Source: Ekhidna sp. (GTDB taxonomy: Bacteria > Bacteroidota > Bacteroidia > Cytophagales > Cyclobacteriaceae). Taken from it: a DNA stretch of 6,583 bases. Of this stretch, positions 1 through 5,846 are shown piece after piece. Each line of letters opens with the position of its first letter. Within the stretch, counting starts at the first letter, position 1. Under the pieces are notes generated by a model. That model worked only from the letters and a program-made list of their open reading frames with translations, ran no database searches and was not told the origin of the DNA. The position numbers were made by a program, and so were the translations under genes. The stretch lies in NCBI GenBank assembly GCA_013214445.1, contig JABSPG010000024.1:1-6583 (forward strand). Reading direction: 5' to 3'.

Positions 1-1507
1 TTTGCTTCAGGTATTCATCATATTTTTTCCTTTCTGACTCGACAATCTTCCTTACTTGCTTTTCACTTAAGGAAGATTCAAGAGATTCTCTTAGTTCCTC
101 CTTTAAGTTCCGCACCAAAGAAGAATCATGCTTGATAAAAGGAAAAACCGAAAGGAAATCATCTATTTCATCAAGATATTCTACATAAGTATCATGCGAG
201 TTTTTTGAAAAATCGAGTACTTCTTTCTCATCGCTAGTCGGTACCAGCTTTTTAAAAAGATTTGATTCTGGGTTTTCTGTTGTGATCAACCGTGAAATAA
301 TCGGAATTTTGGAGAGACTAATTGTCTCCTTCTCGATTATTTGCACCATTTTAATTAAGTTTTGAATATTGCTTTTGAAAGATTTAAGTCCATTATTAAT
401 GCTCCCCTTAACTTCATCGTCTCCTGGAAAAACACGCTTTATTATTTCAATACTTTCAATTCGATTATCTGAGATATCATTTACTATGCTGACAATATAG
501 TTTTGTGATAAGTAATGCGGCACCATACCAGACGGATTTTCAACTATAATCTTATCTGCTTCGTATCCTGCGTAAGCTTCATTTTTATCACGTTTCGATA
601 GTTTTCGCTCCAGAGAATCCGCCAATAAGGATTTCCCAGTTGATGAACTGCCAATGATGACATTCAAGCCCATTGAAAGGTTTACATCGATACTAATATT
701 ATCTTTTTCATGCTTAACACTTCTAATATATTCTGTCCAAATTTTGGGTGCTTCGTTAGCATAAAAAAGTCTTGATTTTTCCGAAAGAGACAGGCGTAAT
801 CCATTAAAAGTCGGTTCGGCCAACATCCATGTCGGTTTAAATGGATTTTCGTCTTTGCCTTTGGGGTATATTTTCGGATTATAATTGTCACTGCAGGTCA
901 CAAGATTCACAAACTCATTGATTCCAAGCCTTTTGAAGTATTCTTGAGTTTTTTCTAACTTGATGTCGCCACGAGCTGTAAATCCGTCAAATTGATTGTA
1001 GTAGATACTTTTTTCTAAGGTAGTATCGAACTTAGTTCCTTCAGGGATAGACTTATCAAAAGTAGCGTGTGATTGACCTCCATGTGGAAGAAGCATTACG
1101 TCGTAGTGGTCGAATTTATTGATTACCTTTTGAATGTTAGGAATACCGGGGTCTCGCTTCTCCACTACCTTATTTGGATAAAGCTCATCCAGTATCCTAT
1201 TTATATCATCTATCACATCACTATTAATTTCTTTAAGGTCAAAAAAGATGTGACAGTGATATGCCGGACATTCTTCGTAGTTTTTGATGTGTAGTTCGAC
1301 TCCTAAAATGATGTTGATTCCAAGTTCAACAGCTTTTAAGTATGCGGACTTATTCACCATATTATGATCTGTGAGTGATATTAGAAAATCCGAGTCTTTT
1401 GAAACTTCCTTAATATTTTGGGTTAACGAATCAAAATCGTAGTTTTCGTTAGGTTGATTTGGATTAGGTGAGGTATGGATATGGATATCCAAATAGACAG
1501 GTTTCAT
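1..1507 (-). CDS. PHP phosphoesterase-ABC/SMC-like ATPase fusion (TrlF-like), partial
   Basis: The frame is open for 502 codons from the ATG at 1507 to the left edge, so the C-terminus is missing. Residues 1-210 read as a PHP domain: H9 and H11 (DIHIHT), D47/H48 (SLTDHN), E71 (GVE), H84/H86 (YHCH), H142 and H147 (PHGGQSH) and D207 (TCSDN) match the metal-ligand motifs of that hydrolase family. At 286-293 GSSSTGKS is a Walker A P-loop, followed by YLSQ at 332-335, like the Q-loop of ABC/SMC/RecN-type ATPases. Residues from about 365 look helical and charged, as in a coiled-coil insertion. Walker B and the signature motif would lie outside the window. The architecture resembles proteins annotated as TrlF-family AAA-like ATPases, and PHP-ABC ATPase fusions are predicted conflict-system effectors. 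It is divergent from the integrase and clearly AT-richer than the rest, which suggests acquired cargo. No good Shine-Dalgarno precedes the ATG. Domain calls are firm; the defence role is inference. Confidence 0.85.
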   Translation of the reverse strand, partial: MKPVYLDIHIHTSPNPNQPNENYDFDSLTQNIKEVSKDSDFLISLTDHNMVNKSAYLKAVELGINIILGVELHIKNYEECPAYHCHIFFDLKEINSDVIDDINRILDELYPNKVVEKRDPGIPNIQKVINKFDHYDVMLLPHGGQSHATFDKSIPEGTKFDTTLEKSIYYNQFDGFTARGDIKLEKTQEYFKRLGINEFVNLVTCSDNYNPKIYPKGKDENPFKPTWMLAEPTFNGLRLSLSEKSRLFYANEAPKIWTEYIRSVKHEKDNISIDVNLSMGLNVIIGSSSTGKSLLADSLERKLSKRDKNEAYAGYEADKIIVENPSGMVPHYLSQNYIVSIVNDISDNRIESIEIIKRVFPGDDEVKGSINNGLKSFKSNIQNLIKMVQIIEKETISLSKIPIISRLITTENPESNLFKKLVPTSDEKEVLDFSKNSHDTYVEYLDEIDDFLSVFPFIKHDSSLVRNLKEELRESLESSLSEKQVRKIVESERKKYDEYLKQ

Positions 1508-1674
1508 ACTAGCTTGATGGTTTAAGTGTAAATTAGTATATAATGGTTTACTTACCAATAATCGATCAATAAAAAACTTGCAATTAACTAAATAGCACAG
1601 TGTTAAATGATTTTCCTTGATTTTTTGTCCGAGAATATCTAATACTCGGACAGTTATATTAGGAAAGGAATGAC
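1508..1674. promoter_or_regulatory. Divergent intergenic region with promoter-like motifs
   Basis: This 167-base AT-rich gap separates the minus-strand PHP-ATPase gene from the plus-strand integrase. TATAAT at 1539-1544 (plus) overlaps TATACT on the minus strand (1535-1540), so one spot could serve as a -10 box in both directions. On the plus strand TTGATG at 1514-1519 lies 19 bases before TATAAT. A second weak plus-strand pair is TTGCAA (1578-1583) with TTAAAT (1603-1608). No pair has an ideal -35 and spacing, so the exact start sites are uncertain. An inverted repeat fills 1626-1652 just before the integrase ribosome binding site. Confidence 0.35.
1626..1652. repeat. 27-bp inverted repeat, 11-bp arms with 5-bp centre
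   Basis: The left arm TGTCCGAGAAT (1626-1636) and the reverse complement of the right arm ATACTCGGACA (1642-1652) agree at 10 of 11 positions, around the centre ATCTA. Two roughly 11-bp arms round a short spacer is the usual geometry of a tyrosine-recombinase core site (dif, lox and FRT types), and the repeat ends 22 bases before the integrase start. It could instead be an operator for integrase autoregulation, or an mRNA hairpin. It is not a normal terminator, because the T-run (1621-1626) lies on the 5' side in the plus direction. I saw no second copy in this window. Confidence 0.5.
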
Positions 1675-2244
1675 ATGCACAAGAACACTATGTCTTTGCA
1701 CGATAGAGATGGGAGGCGTAAGTATCTGAATCAGAAAGAACGCCTTGACTTTCTCGAAAAGACCAAAATTCAAGTAACACCCGTTAAGCTGTTTTGCCAG
1801 CTACTTTACTACACTGGCGCTCGCATCTCAGAAATCTATAATCTCTCACCCGATAGGATAGACTTATCTAACAGGACAATCATTATTGAAAGCCTTAAAA
1901 AACGTAAGCGAGGGATCTTTCGTGAGATACCTCTACCAGATGAGCTGTTACACGAACTAGAAGTCTACTGTAAAGATCAAGGATTACAAAAAGATGACTC
2001 GCTGTGGCCATTTTCCTTACGCACCGCATCGAGATATGTCAAGCAAGTAATGAGGGATGCAGACATAAAAGGTGTGAGAAGTTGTGCCAAAGGACTCAGG
2101 CATGGTTTTGCCGTCCATGCCGTGTCCAAAGCACCCTTGACCCTCGTAAAGAAATGGCTGGGTCATGCAACCCTAAAGACTACCGAAATCTATTTAGACA
2201 TGGTTGGGGTAGAAGAAAGGCGTATGGCGGAATATACATGGTAG
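1675..2244 (+). CDS. Small XerD-like tyrosine recombinase/integrase, catalytic domain only
   Basis: The protein has 189 residues and consists almost wholly of a phage-integrase-type catalytic domain. R50 lies in TGARISE; a basic strand at 75-79 (KKRKR) carries the likely catalytic lysine; GLRH at 140-143 supplies R142; WLGH at 161-164 supplies H164; Y173 in TEIYLDM is the expected nucleophile. The first His of the HxxR box is replaced by K139. XerC/D-type enzymes are about 300 residues and carry an N-terminal SAM-like core-binding domain, which is absent here. The ATG at 1675 has AGGAAAGG (1661-1668) six bases upstream, so the short form appears to be the native start rather than a truncation. 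Small integrases of this kind occur on plasmids and integrative elements. It probably cuts and rejoins a site on this element, and the repeat at 1626-1652 is a candidate. The next gene overlaps its 3' end. Confidence 0.9.
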   Translation: MHKNTMSLHDRDGRRKYLNQKERLDFLEKTKIQVTPVKLFCQLLYYTGARISEIYNLSPDRIDLSNRTIIIESLKKRKRGIFREIPLPDELLHELEVYCKDQGLQKDDSLWPFSLRTASRYVKQVMRDADIKGVRSCAKGLRHGFAVHAVSKAPLTLVKKWLGHATLKTTEIYLDMVGVEERRMAEYTW

Positions 2245-2435
2245 AACAAAGTGTAACCTACAAACAACTCCATGTACTCGAAGGTCACCTTATCGAGATC
2301 AATGGATTGATCCGAGCACTGCAAAAAGTGCTTCCCGATGGAGACGCTCATGTATGTATCGCCAACGCATTAGAAGACGGATCGGAACACTTTCAAGAGC
2401 AATTCTATTTGCATTGGGACAGTATAACCCGATGA
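2238..2435 (+). CDS. Hypothetical 65-aa protein, overlaps integrase end
   Basis: The ATG at 2238 lies inside the last codons of the integrase (stop at 2242-2244), and GGCGG at 2226-2230 could serve as a ribosome binding site, so the two are probably translationally coupled. The frame is open much further upstream, but that part is antiparallel to nothing recognisable and only mirrors the integrase gene, so the short form is preferred. The product looks like two amphipathic helices: residues 8-32 (rich in L, I and E) and about 36-55, joined by a PDGDA turn. It has no signal peptide or membrane segment. I do not recognise the family. Its helix-turn-helix-pair layout resembles the 104-aa protein at 3101 (see findings), which is only a pattern-level impression. 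A small partner or regulator of the integrase is one possibility. Confidence 0.6.
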   Translation: MVEQSVTYKQLHVLEGHLIEINGLIRALQKVLPDGDAHVCIANALEDGSEHFQEQFYLHWDSITR

Positions 2436-2616
2436 AATAAAGATCATCTTATTACTCCTCACAGCCTCTTTTCAGTTCAGGTACCGATAGCATACATACT
2501 CCTGTAACCTATTTATGCATCATTACAATTTATTAATGATCTGCGCTTTATTCTGAATAGATCAAAACAAGTCCATTGTCTTGTTTTTCATTCAATAACC
2601 TGAAAGGAGCAATCCA
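2436..2616. other. Intergenic leader with AT-rich hairpins
   Basis: No gene is apparent in these 181 bases. Two inverted repeats are visible: ATCATT (2519-2524) with AATGAT (2535-2540), loop of 10; and AAAACAAG (2564-2571) with CTTGTTTT (2580-2587), loop of 8, followed by one more T. The second has the outline of a bidirectional terminator but only two G-C pairs, so it is weak. The end of the integrase operon and the start of the next transcript probably lie here. I could not find a convincing -35/-10 pair. Confidence 0.35.
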
Positions 2617-2874
2617 ATGAGTGACACTAAAGATGAACCCATTTTGATTGATTATTTAATCAAAGATCAAATGTTGAAGCGCTTGCAAGCAGAAAGGGAA
2701 ATGTTCAGGCGACATGCTAACAAACCTTCACTTAGTCGGCACGAACGCAACCAATGCAATACGCTAAGTGCCTATGCCGATAGCATCTTGGAAGACCTGG
2801 AGTTTGATGATTACATTGATACCATGCAGTTAGTCGATCAAGCCAGGGCTACCAGAGATCAAACCATTCATTGA
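2617..2874 (+). CDS. Hypothetical 85-aa charged helical protein
   Basis: The ATG at 2617 is preceded by a strong AAAGGAG site, which makes translation very likely. The 85-residue product is highly charged. Residues 12-33 form a basic, probably helical stretch (YLIKDQMLKRLQAEREMFRR), 38-62 a second helix (SLSRHERNQ to ILEDL), and 58-68 an acidic patch (LEDLEFDDYID). There is one cysteine, no membrane segment and no recognised catalytic motif. It could be a small accessory or regulatory protein of the mobile element. I do not recognise the family. A perfect 9-bp hairpin follows 23 bases after the stop codon. Confidence 0.7.
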   Translation: MSDTKDEPILIDYLIKDQMLKRLQAEREMFRRHANKPSLSRHERNQCNTLSAYADSILEDLEFDDYIDTMQLVDQARATRDQTIH

Positions 2875-2896
2875 TTTAGGTCCCATATTAACAAAC

Positions 2897-2922
2897 GCAA
2901 AGGGCGGATCACTGCCCTTTGC
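2897..2922 (+). terminator. Perfect 9-bp hairpin, possible terminator
   Basis: GCAAAGGGC (2897-2905) pairs perfectly with GCCCTTTGC (2914-2922) around the 8-base loop GGATCACT. It sits 23 bases after the stop of the 85-aa gene and upstream of the next promoter, where a terminator is expected. No T-run follows (CCTGCC), so it is not a classical intrinsic terminator. It may act as an RNA-stabilising 3' hairpin or as a weak terminator. Confidence 0.45.
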
Positions 2923-2954
2923 CTGCCTACGATGGTATGCGGCTCATTTTTTCC

Positions 2955-2983
2955 TTGACTTTTGCCCGTGATTATGGTAAAGT
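2955..2983 (+). promoter_or_regulatory. Sigma70-type promoter TTGACT-17-TAAAGT
   Basis: TTGACT (2955-2960) and TAAAGT (2978-2983) are separated by 17 bases, which is ideal spacing with 5/6 and 4/6 matches to the consensus boxes. Transcription would start near 2990, leaving a leader of about 110 bases before the ATG at 3101. This is the best promoter in the window and probably drives the 104-aa gene and SSB. RadC and genes beyond it could follow if no terminator intervenes. Confidence 0.6.
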
Positions 2984-3100
2984 GCGTCCATTCAAATCCT
3001 GAGAAAGCCCGTACCAAACTGTGACCGTGAATCGGTGCAGTTGATACGCCTTGCACAGGCCCATCTACAAACCTCAGACAACCGAAAAGGAGCATTGCCC

Positions 3101-3415
3101 ATGCACCCAAGCCTACACTATGGTGAAGTTGTACACCTCATTTCTGATCGGATCTACCAATATGGCCATCTGATGCAATTAGATCGAACCCTGAACTTAA
3201 GCGAAGATGCAGACACAACGCTTTTTTCACTCATTGGACGATCCGCCCATATTTTTGCGACGATCCAGGACCTATTTGATGACGAACCCATGCATTGGAC
3301 CAAAGCAGCAGAGACCTATGCGGATCACCTCATCGATAGCTTGCTTGCCGGGGATCAGCCTAAAACCCTCGACTTTCTGCACCTCACCACCCAAAGCCTA
3401 CAAGCCGTAAGCTAA
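3101..3415 (+). CDS. Hypothetical 104-aa helical protein upstream of SSB
   Basis: The ATG at 3101 has AAAAGGAG (3085-3092) eight bases upstream. The frame extends to a GTG at 3035, but that start has no ribosome binding site and lies inside the predicted leader, so the ATG is preferred. The product appears all-alpha: residues 5-30, 37-61 (TTLFSLIGRSAHIFATIQDLF) and 66-84 (TKAAETYADHLIDSLL) are likely helices. It has no signal peptide and no catalytic motif. The acidic DADTT turn at 36-40 recalls the DGDA turn of the 65-aa protein at 2238. It is 53 bases upstream of SSB and likely cotranscribed with it. Function unknown. Confidence 0.75.
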   Translation: MHPSLHYGEVVHLISDRIYQYGHLMQLDRTLNLSEDADTTLFSLIGRSAHIFATIQDLFDDEPMHWTKAAETYADHLIDSLLAGDQPKTLDFLHLTTQSLQAVS

Positions 3416-3468
3416 AGGCACTCTGACATTTTTCTCGTTTCCAACCCCAACCACGAAAGGCCTTGAAC

Positions 3469-3999
3469 ATGACCGATCAAGCAACGCAAAGCCCCACTCA
3501 ATCAACAAAAAAAATAACCCCAAAACCTACGTCAAGAAACAAAACAAAACACCCCAACCCCAAGACTCCAGCGCAAGCATCAGCGTCCGAAGAAGATGAA
3601 AAACTCTTTGCGGATACCAACATCACGATGAAGTCAGGTCACCTCACCAAAGACGCAGAGATTGTAGGAGATGGCAATTACGTCAAGATACGTTTTGCCA
3701 GCAACAAGCAATACCGAGTAGGCGGCGAAGAAACGATCAAGACCAGCACCAACTACTTTGATGCCATGATCTCTCACCACCTCAAAGAAGCCTTTGACCT
3801 AGCCAAAGACTTTAAAAAAGGCGATTGGATATATATCAAAGGCGAGGACAGCACGAAGTCTTTTGATACTCCCGAGGGCTACAAGAAAACGGCCAACACC
3901 ATCTTTGCTTATCATGTGGTTCTGAAGAAGGCCAGCCAGCCTAAGGAGGCGGCACAAGAACATGAAGCATCCGATTTGAAGACACCACAAGTCGCTTAG
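3469..3999 (+). CDS. ssb: Single-stranded DNA-binding protein (element-encoded SSB)
   Basis: The ATG at 3469 has GAAAGG (3455-3460) eight bases upstream. An in-frame TTG at 3463 sits too close to that site, so the ATG is preferred (176 aa). Residues about 50-153 form an OB-fold of SSB type: ITMKSGHLTKDAEI (52-65), GNYVKIRFASNKQYR (69-83), TNYFDAMIS (94-102), then KKGDWIYIKGE (116-126) and a final strand near NTIFAYHVVLKK. It should coat single-stranded DNA in replication or conjugal transfer. Residues 1-48 are a low-complexity tail rich in P, K, T, Q and N, which chromosomal SSBs lack. The C-terminus (DLKTPQVA) lacks the acidic DDDIPF-type tip that recruits partner proteins. Sequence similarity to E. 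coli SSB is low, so the call rests on strand pattern and context. Confidence 0.8.
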   Translation: MTDQATQSPTQSTKKITPKPTSRNKTKHPNPKTPAQASASEEDEKLFADTNITMKSGHLTKDAEIVGDGNYVKIRFASNKQYRVGGEETIKTSTNYFDAMISHHLKEAFDLAKDFKKGDWIYIKGEDSTKSFDTPEGYKKTANTIFAYHVVLKKASQPKEAAQEHEASDLKTPQVA

Positions 4000-4156
4000 G
4001 TGTTCTCTCTGAAGGAATAGCCTTAGGAACACGTACCCTAATCACTCAGAAAGTCCGACGGTAAGTATCCCCAAGAGACGGGCTTTCTACCCGCCGTATT
4101 CGTCTCATTTATTCCATCCATTTTATCCAACGATGACTTTTTAGGAAAGCCTTCTT
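4000..4156 (+). promoter_or_regulatory. Structured leader between SSB and RadC-like gene
   Basis: There is no gene in these 157 bases. Competing stems are visible: AGAAAGTCC (4048-4056) with GGGCTTTCT (4080-4088), nine pairs including one G-U; and GAGACG (4075-4080) with CGTCTC (4101-4106), enclosing CGGG/CCCG (4079-4082 with 4090-4093, sharing bases). These cannot all form together. No T-run follows either stem. A leader that folds in two ways could modulate expression of the RadC-like gene. It may simply be chance in a GC-richer stretch. Confidence 0.3.
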
Positions 4157-4627
4157 ATGACCCTTACCCATGATTTTGAAGAAGTAAAACTTGTGTATCA
4201 CAACAAAGTCAGAGCAAAAGACCGACCCAAGATCCGGTGTCCACGTGATGCTGCTGATATCTTGTATCAACATTGGGACAAAGGCCAACTTAATCTGGCG
4301 GAAGCCAGTAAACTTTTACTTCTTGATAACCAGATGCGATTGATGTCCATTGCGAACCTTTCTTTTGGTGGCATGACCCAAACCTTGGTTGATCCCCGAA
4401 TGGTATTCAGCTTGGCTTTGGTACGGAAGTCACACCGACTGATTTTGGGGCACAATCATCCAAGTGGAACACTTAGTCCCAGTCGCCTGGACATACAATT
4501 AACAAAGAACCTCCAAAAACTAGGAAAGATGCTACATGTCGATCTAGAAGATCACCTGATCATCACCGAAGAAGGCTATTACAGCATCATCAGTGAATGT
4601 GGGGGTACGTATACCCATGGGCCCTAA
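4157..4627 (+). CDS. RadC-like JAB/MPN domain protein
   Basis: This is a 156-residue protein made of a RadC JAB domain. HNHPSG at 99-104 with PS at 108-109 and D112 gives the JAMM signature (HxHPSGxxxPSxxD), and E49 in AEASKLLLLD is the upstream acidic residue. DHLII at 132-136 is the usual RadC C-terminal motif. Chromosomal RadC proteins are about 220 residues with an N-terminal helix-hairpin-helix region, which is missing here. Short RadC proteins of about 155-160 residues are typical of plasmids, phages and integrative elements. The family is predicted to bind zinc and act as a metalloprotease or DNA-processing enzyme, but its real activity is unsettled. The ATG at 4157 has AGGAAAG (4143-4149) seven bases upstream. 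The following TOPRIM gene overlaps its end by 11 bases, so the two are probably coupled. Confidence 0.9.
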   Translation: MTLTHDFEEVKLVYHNKVRAKDRPKIRCPRDAADILYQHWDKGQLNLAEASKLLLLDNQMRLMSIANLSFGGMTQTLVDPRMVFSLALVRKSHRLILGHNHPSGTLSPSRLDIQLTKNLQKLGKMLHVDLEDHLIITEEGYYSIISECGGTYTHGP

Positions 4628-5573
4628 ATCCAGCGTTCCAATCCACTATGATTTTAGAGATTTCAAGCGACACATTGATCTTACACACTATGCCACTTCA
4701 TTGGGCTATAAAGTTGATTCCAGGAAAAGTACCACGCATGCGATTGTGATGTCTCTGGATAAAGCAGATAAAATCATCATATCCAAAAAAGATGGAATAT
4801 GGGTGTACTTCTCTGTTTATGAAGATGGTGATCATGGAACAATCATCGACTTCATCAAAAACCGTACGGACAAGTCAGTCTACACGATTGGTCAAGAGCT
4901 TCAATCGTGGCTTGCTCCAGAAAAAATCCTACCAGACCTTTCCGTATCGAAAAGCCATGAAAGTGTTTATGACCCGGAAAGACTTCATCACCTGTTCAAC
5001 CAATGCACTGAGGTTAACCATTATTCTTACCTATCCATGCGGGGACTGACACCATCACTTTTGCAATCCCCACGCTTTTCAGGCCGGGTATTGCAAGACC
5101 ATTTTCGCAACGTAGTGTTTCCCCATTTCAAAGAAGGACGTGTCTGCGGCTTAGAGCTAAAAAATGAACACCTTCACCTCTTCATTAGAGGGAGTGAAAA
5201 GACCTTCTGGCGATCTAATTACTTCAAAGACGATACCACCTTGCTCATCGCTGAAAGTCCCATCGATGCGATGAGCTACCAAGCCCTACACAACCTCACA
5301 CAAAGCTTTTACCTTGCCACCTGTGGTGGATTCTCCAGGAAACAGCAAGTATGGCTACAAAGACTGATCAAACAACTTCCAAACATTTCCGCCACGATCA
5401 TCATCACCGATCAGGATCACGGAGGGGATCGGATCGCACATCAGGTAGCCAGAGCCTTTAAGGATATGAGCAATCCTTACAAAGGAACGATCAAGCGACA
5501 CAGTCCTGAACAGCGGGGGGATGATTGGAATGATGTCCTCAAACAACAGGTGTGTTCCCTTACAAGTAAGTGA
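4617..5573 (+). CDS. DUF3991/TOPRIM domain primase-like protein
   Basis: The start is taken at ATG 4617, with GGGGGT about 11 bases upstream. A GTG at 4593 would add eight residues but has no ribosome binding site. Of 318 residues, about 1-100 resemble the N-terminal module of primase-like plasmid proteins: GDHGTIIDFI (71-80) recalls the DnaG zinc-finger GD..DF segment, yet this region contains no cysteine, so zinc binding is lost. YLSMRGLTP (138-146) fits the DUF3991 region. A TOPRIM fold follows: IAESPIDAMS (211-220) supplies E213, ATCGG (234-238) the glycine turn, ITDQDHGGD (263-271) the DxD pair D265/D267, and RGDDWNDVL (300-308) the conserved DWNDVL box. TOPRIM proteins coordinate magnesium for primer synthesis or DNA strand cleavage. 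Together with SSB and ArdC, priming of transferred single-stranded DNA is a fair inference. No helicase domain is present. Confidence 0.85.
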   Translation: MGPKSSVPIHYDFRDFKRHIDLTHYATSLGYKVDSRKSTTHAIVMSLDKADKIIISKKDGIWVYFSVYEDGDHGTIIDFIKNRTDKSVYTIGQELQSWLAPEKILPDLSVSKSHESVYDPERLHHLFNQCTEVNHYSYLSMRGLTPSLLQSPRFSGRVLQDHFRNVVFPHFKEGRVCGLELKNEHLHLFIRGSEKTFWRSNYFKDDTTLLIAESPIDAMSYQALHNLTQSFYLATCGGFSRKQQVWLQRLIKQLPNISATIIITDQDHGGDRIAHQVARAFKDMSNPYKGTIKRHSPEQRGDDWNDVLKQQVCSLTSK

Positions 5574-5575
5574 AC
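5554..5575. promoter_or_regulatory. Near-perfect 22-bp palindrome, possible operator
   Basis: The arms GTTC-C-CTTAC (5554-5563) and GTAAG-T-GAAC (5566-5575) mirror each other round AA with a single mismatched pair. The dyad spans the stop codon of the TOPRIM gene and lies at the head of the hairpin-rich non-coding stretch. Its length and tight centre fit a dimeric repressor site better than an RNA hairpin. It could be chance within coding sequence. Confidence 0.3.
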
Positions 5576-5760
5576 GCATATGTATTCACTTGCATCCATG
5601 CTGATGCAAGCAACCCCAAAACCAGCTTACTTCAACAGCAGGAACGCCGCTGGCTGTTTGTCAAATCCTTCCGCCATAAGCCCATGTACCGCAAGCATAG
5701 CTTGCAAACAAAGGCTAATGGTCTCCCGAGAAGTGATTGGACAAATTCCTGGCTGTTAAA

Positions 5761-5802
5761 CGAGCTGTCACAACCGACAAAGCGGTTTTTTAGTGACGCT
5801 CG
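5761..5802 (+). repeat. Long two-part hairpin within the candidate RNA
   Basis: CGAGC (5761-5765) and GTCAC (5767-5771), separated by one bulged T, pair with GTGAC (5793-5797) and GCTCG (5798-5802), giving ten perfect base pairs. Inside this stem AACCG (5772-5776) pairs with CGGTT (5783-5787) round ACAAAG, followed by TTTT (5788-5791). The inner stem plus T-run alone looks like an intrinsic terminator, while the outer stem closes over the T-run. This is the strongest local structure in the window. Confidence 0.6.
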
Positions 5803-5826
5803 CCGCTGGGCAAGGGTTCATGCAAC

Positions 5827-5846
5827 AGGGAGAAGTCCCTTTTTTC
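5827..5846 (+). terminator. Intrinsic terminator AGGGA-GAAG-TCCCT-T5
   Basis: AGGGA (5827-5831) pairs with TCCCT (5836-5840) across the four-base loop GAAG, and five T residues follow (5841-5845). The stem is short but GC-rich and in the right position to end a plus-strand transcript from the hairpin-rich region. It lies 29 bases before the ATG at 5875, so it could also act as an attenuator in the leader of that gene. Confidence 0.55.

Noticed and set aside
1073..1294. Plus-strand open frame of 73 codons opposite the PHP-ATPase gene
   Set aside because: It lies antisense to strongly supported PHP-domain coding sequence and has no recognisable motif.
1621..1652. Inverted repeat read as an intrinsic terminator
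   Set aside because: On the plus strand the T-run precedes the stem, and on the minus strand the stem is followed by A residues, so neither direction gives a terminator.
2004..2237. Upstream extension of the 65-aa gene inside the integrase
   Set aside because: This part overlaps the integrase catalytic region in another frame and shows composition expected of a shadow frame; the ATG at 2238 next to the integrase stop is a better start.
2868..3110. Minus-strand open frame of 80 codons
   Set aside because: It covers the promoter and leader of the 104-aa gene and the 9-bp hairpin, with no ribosome binding site or domain.
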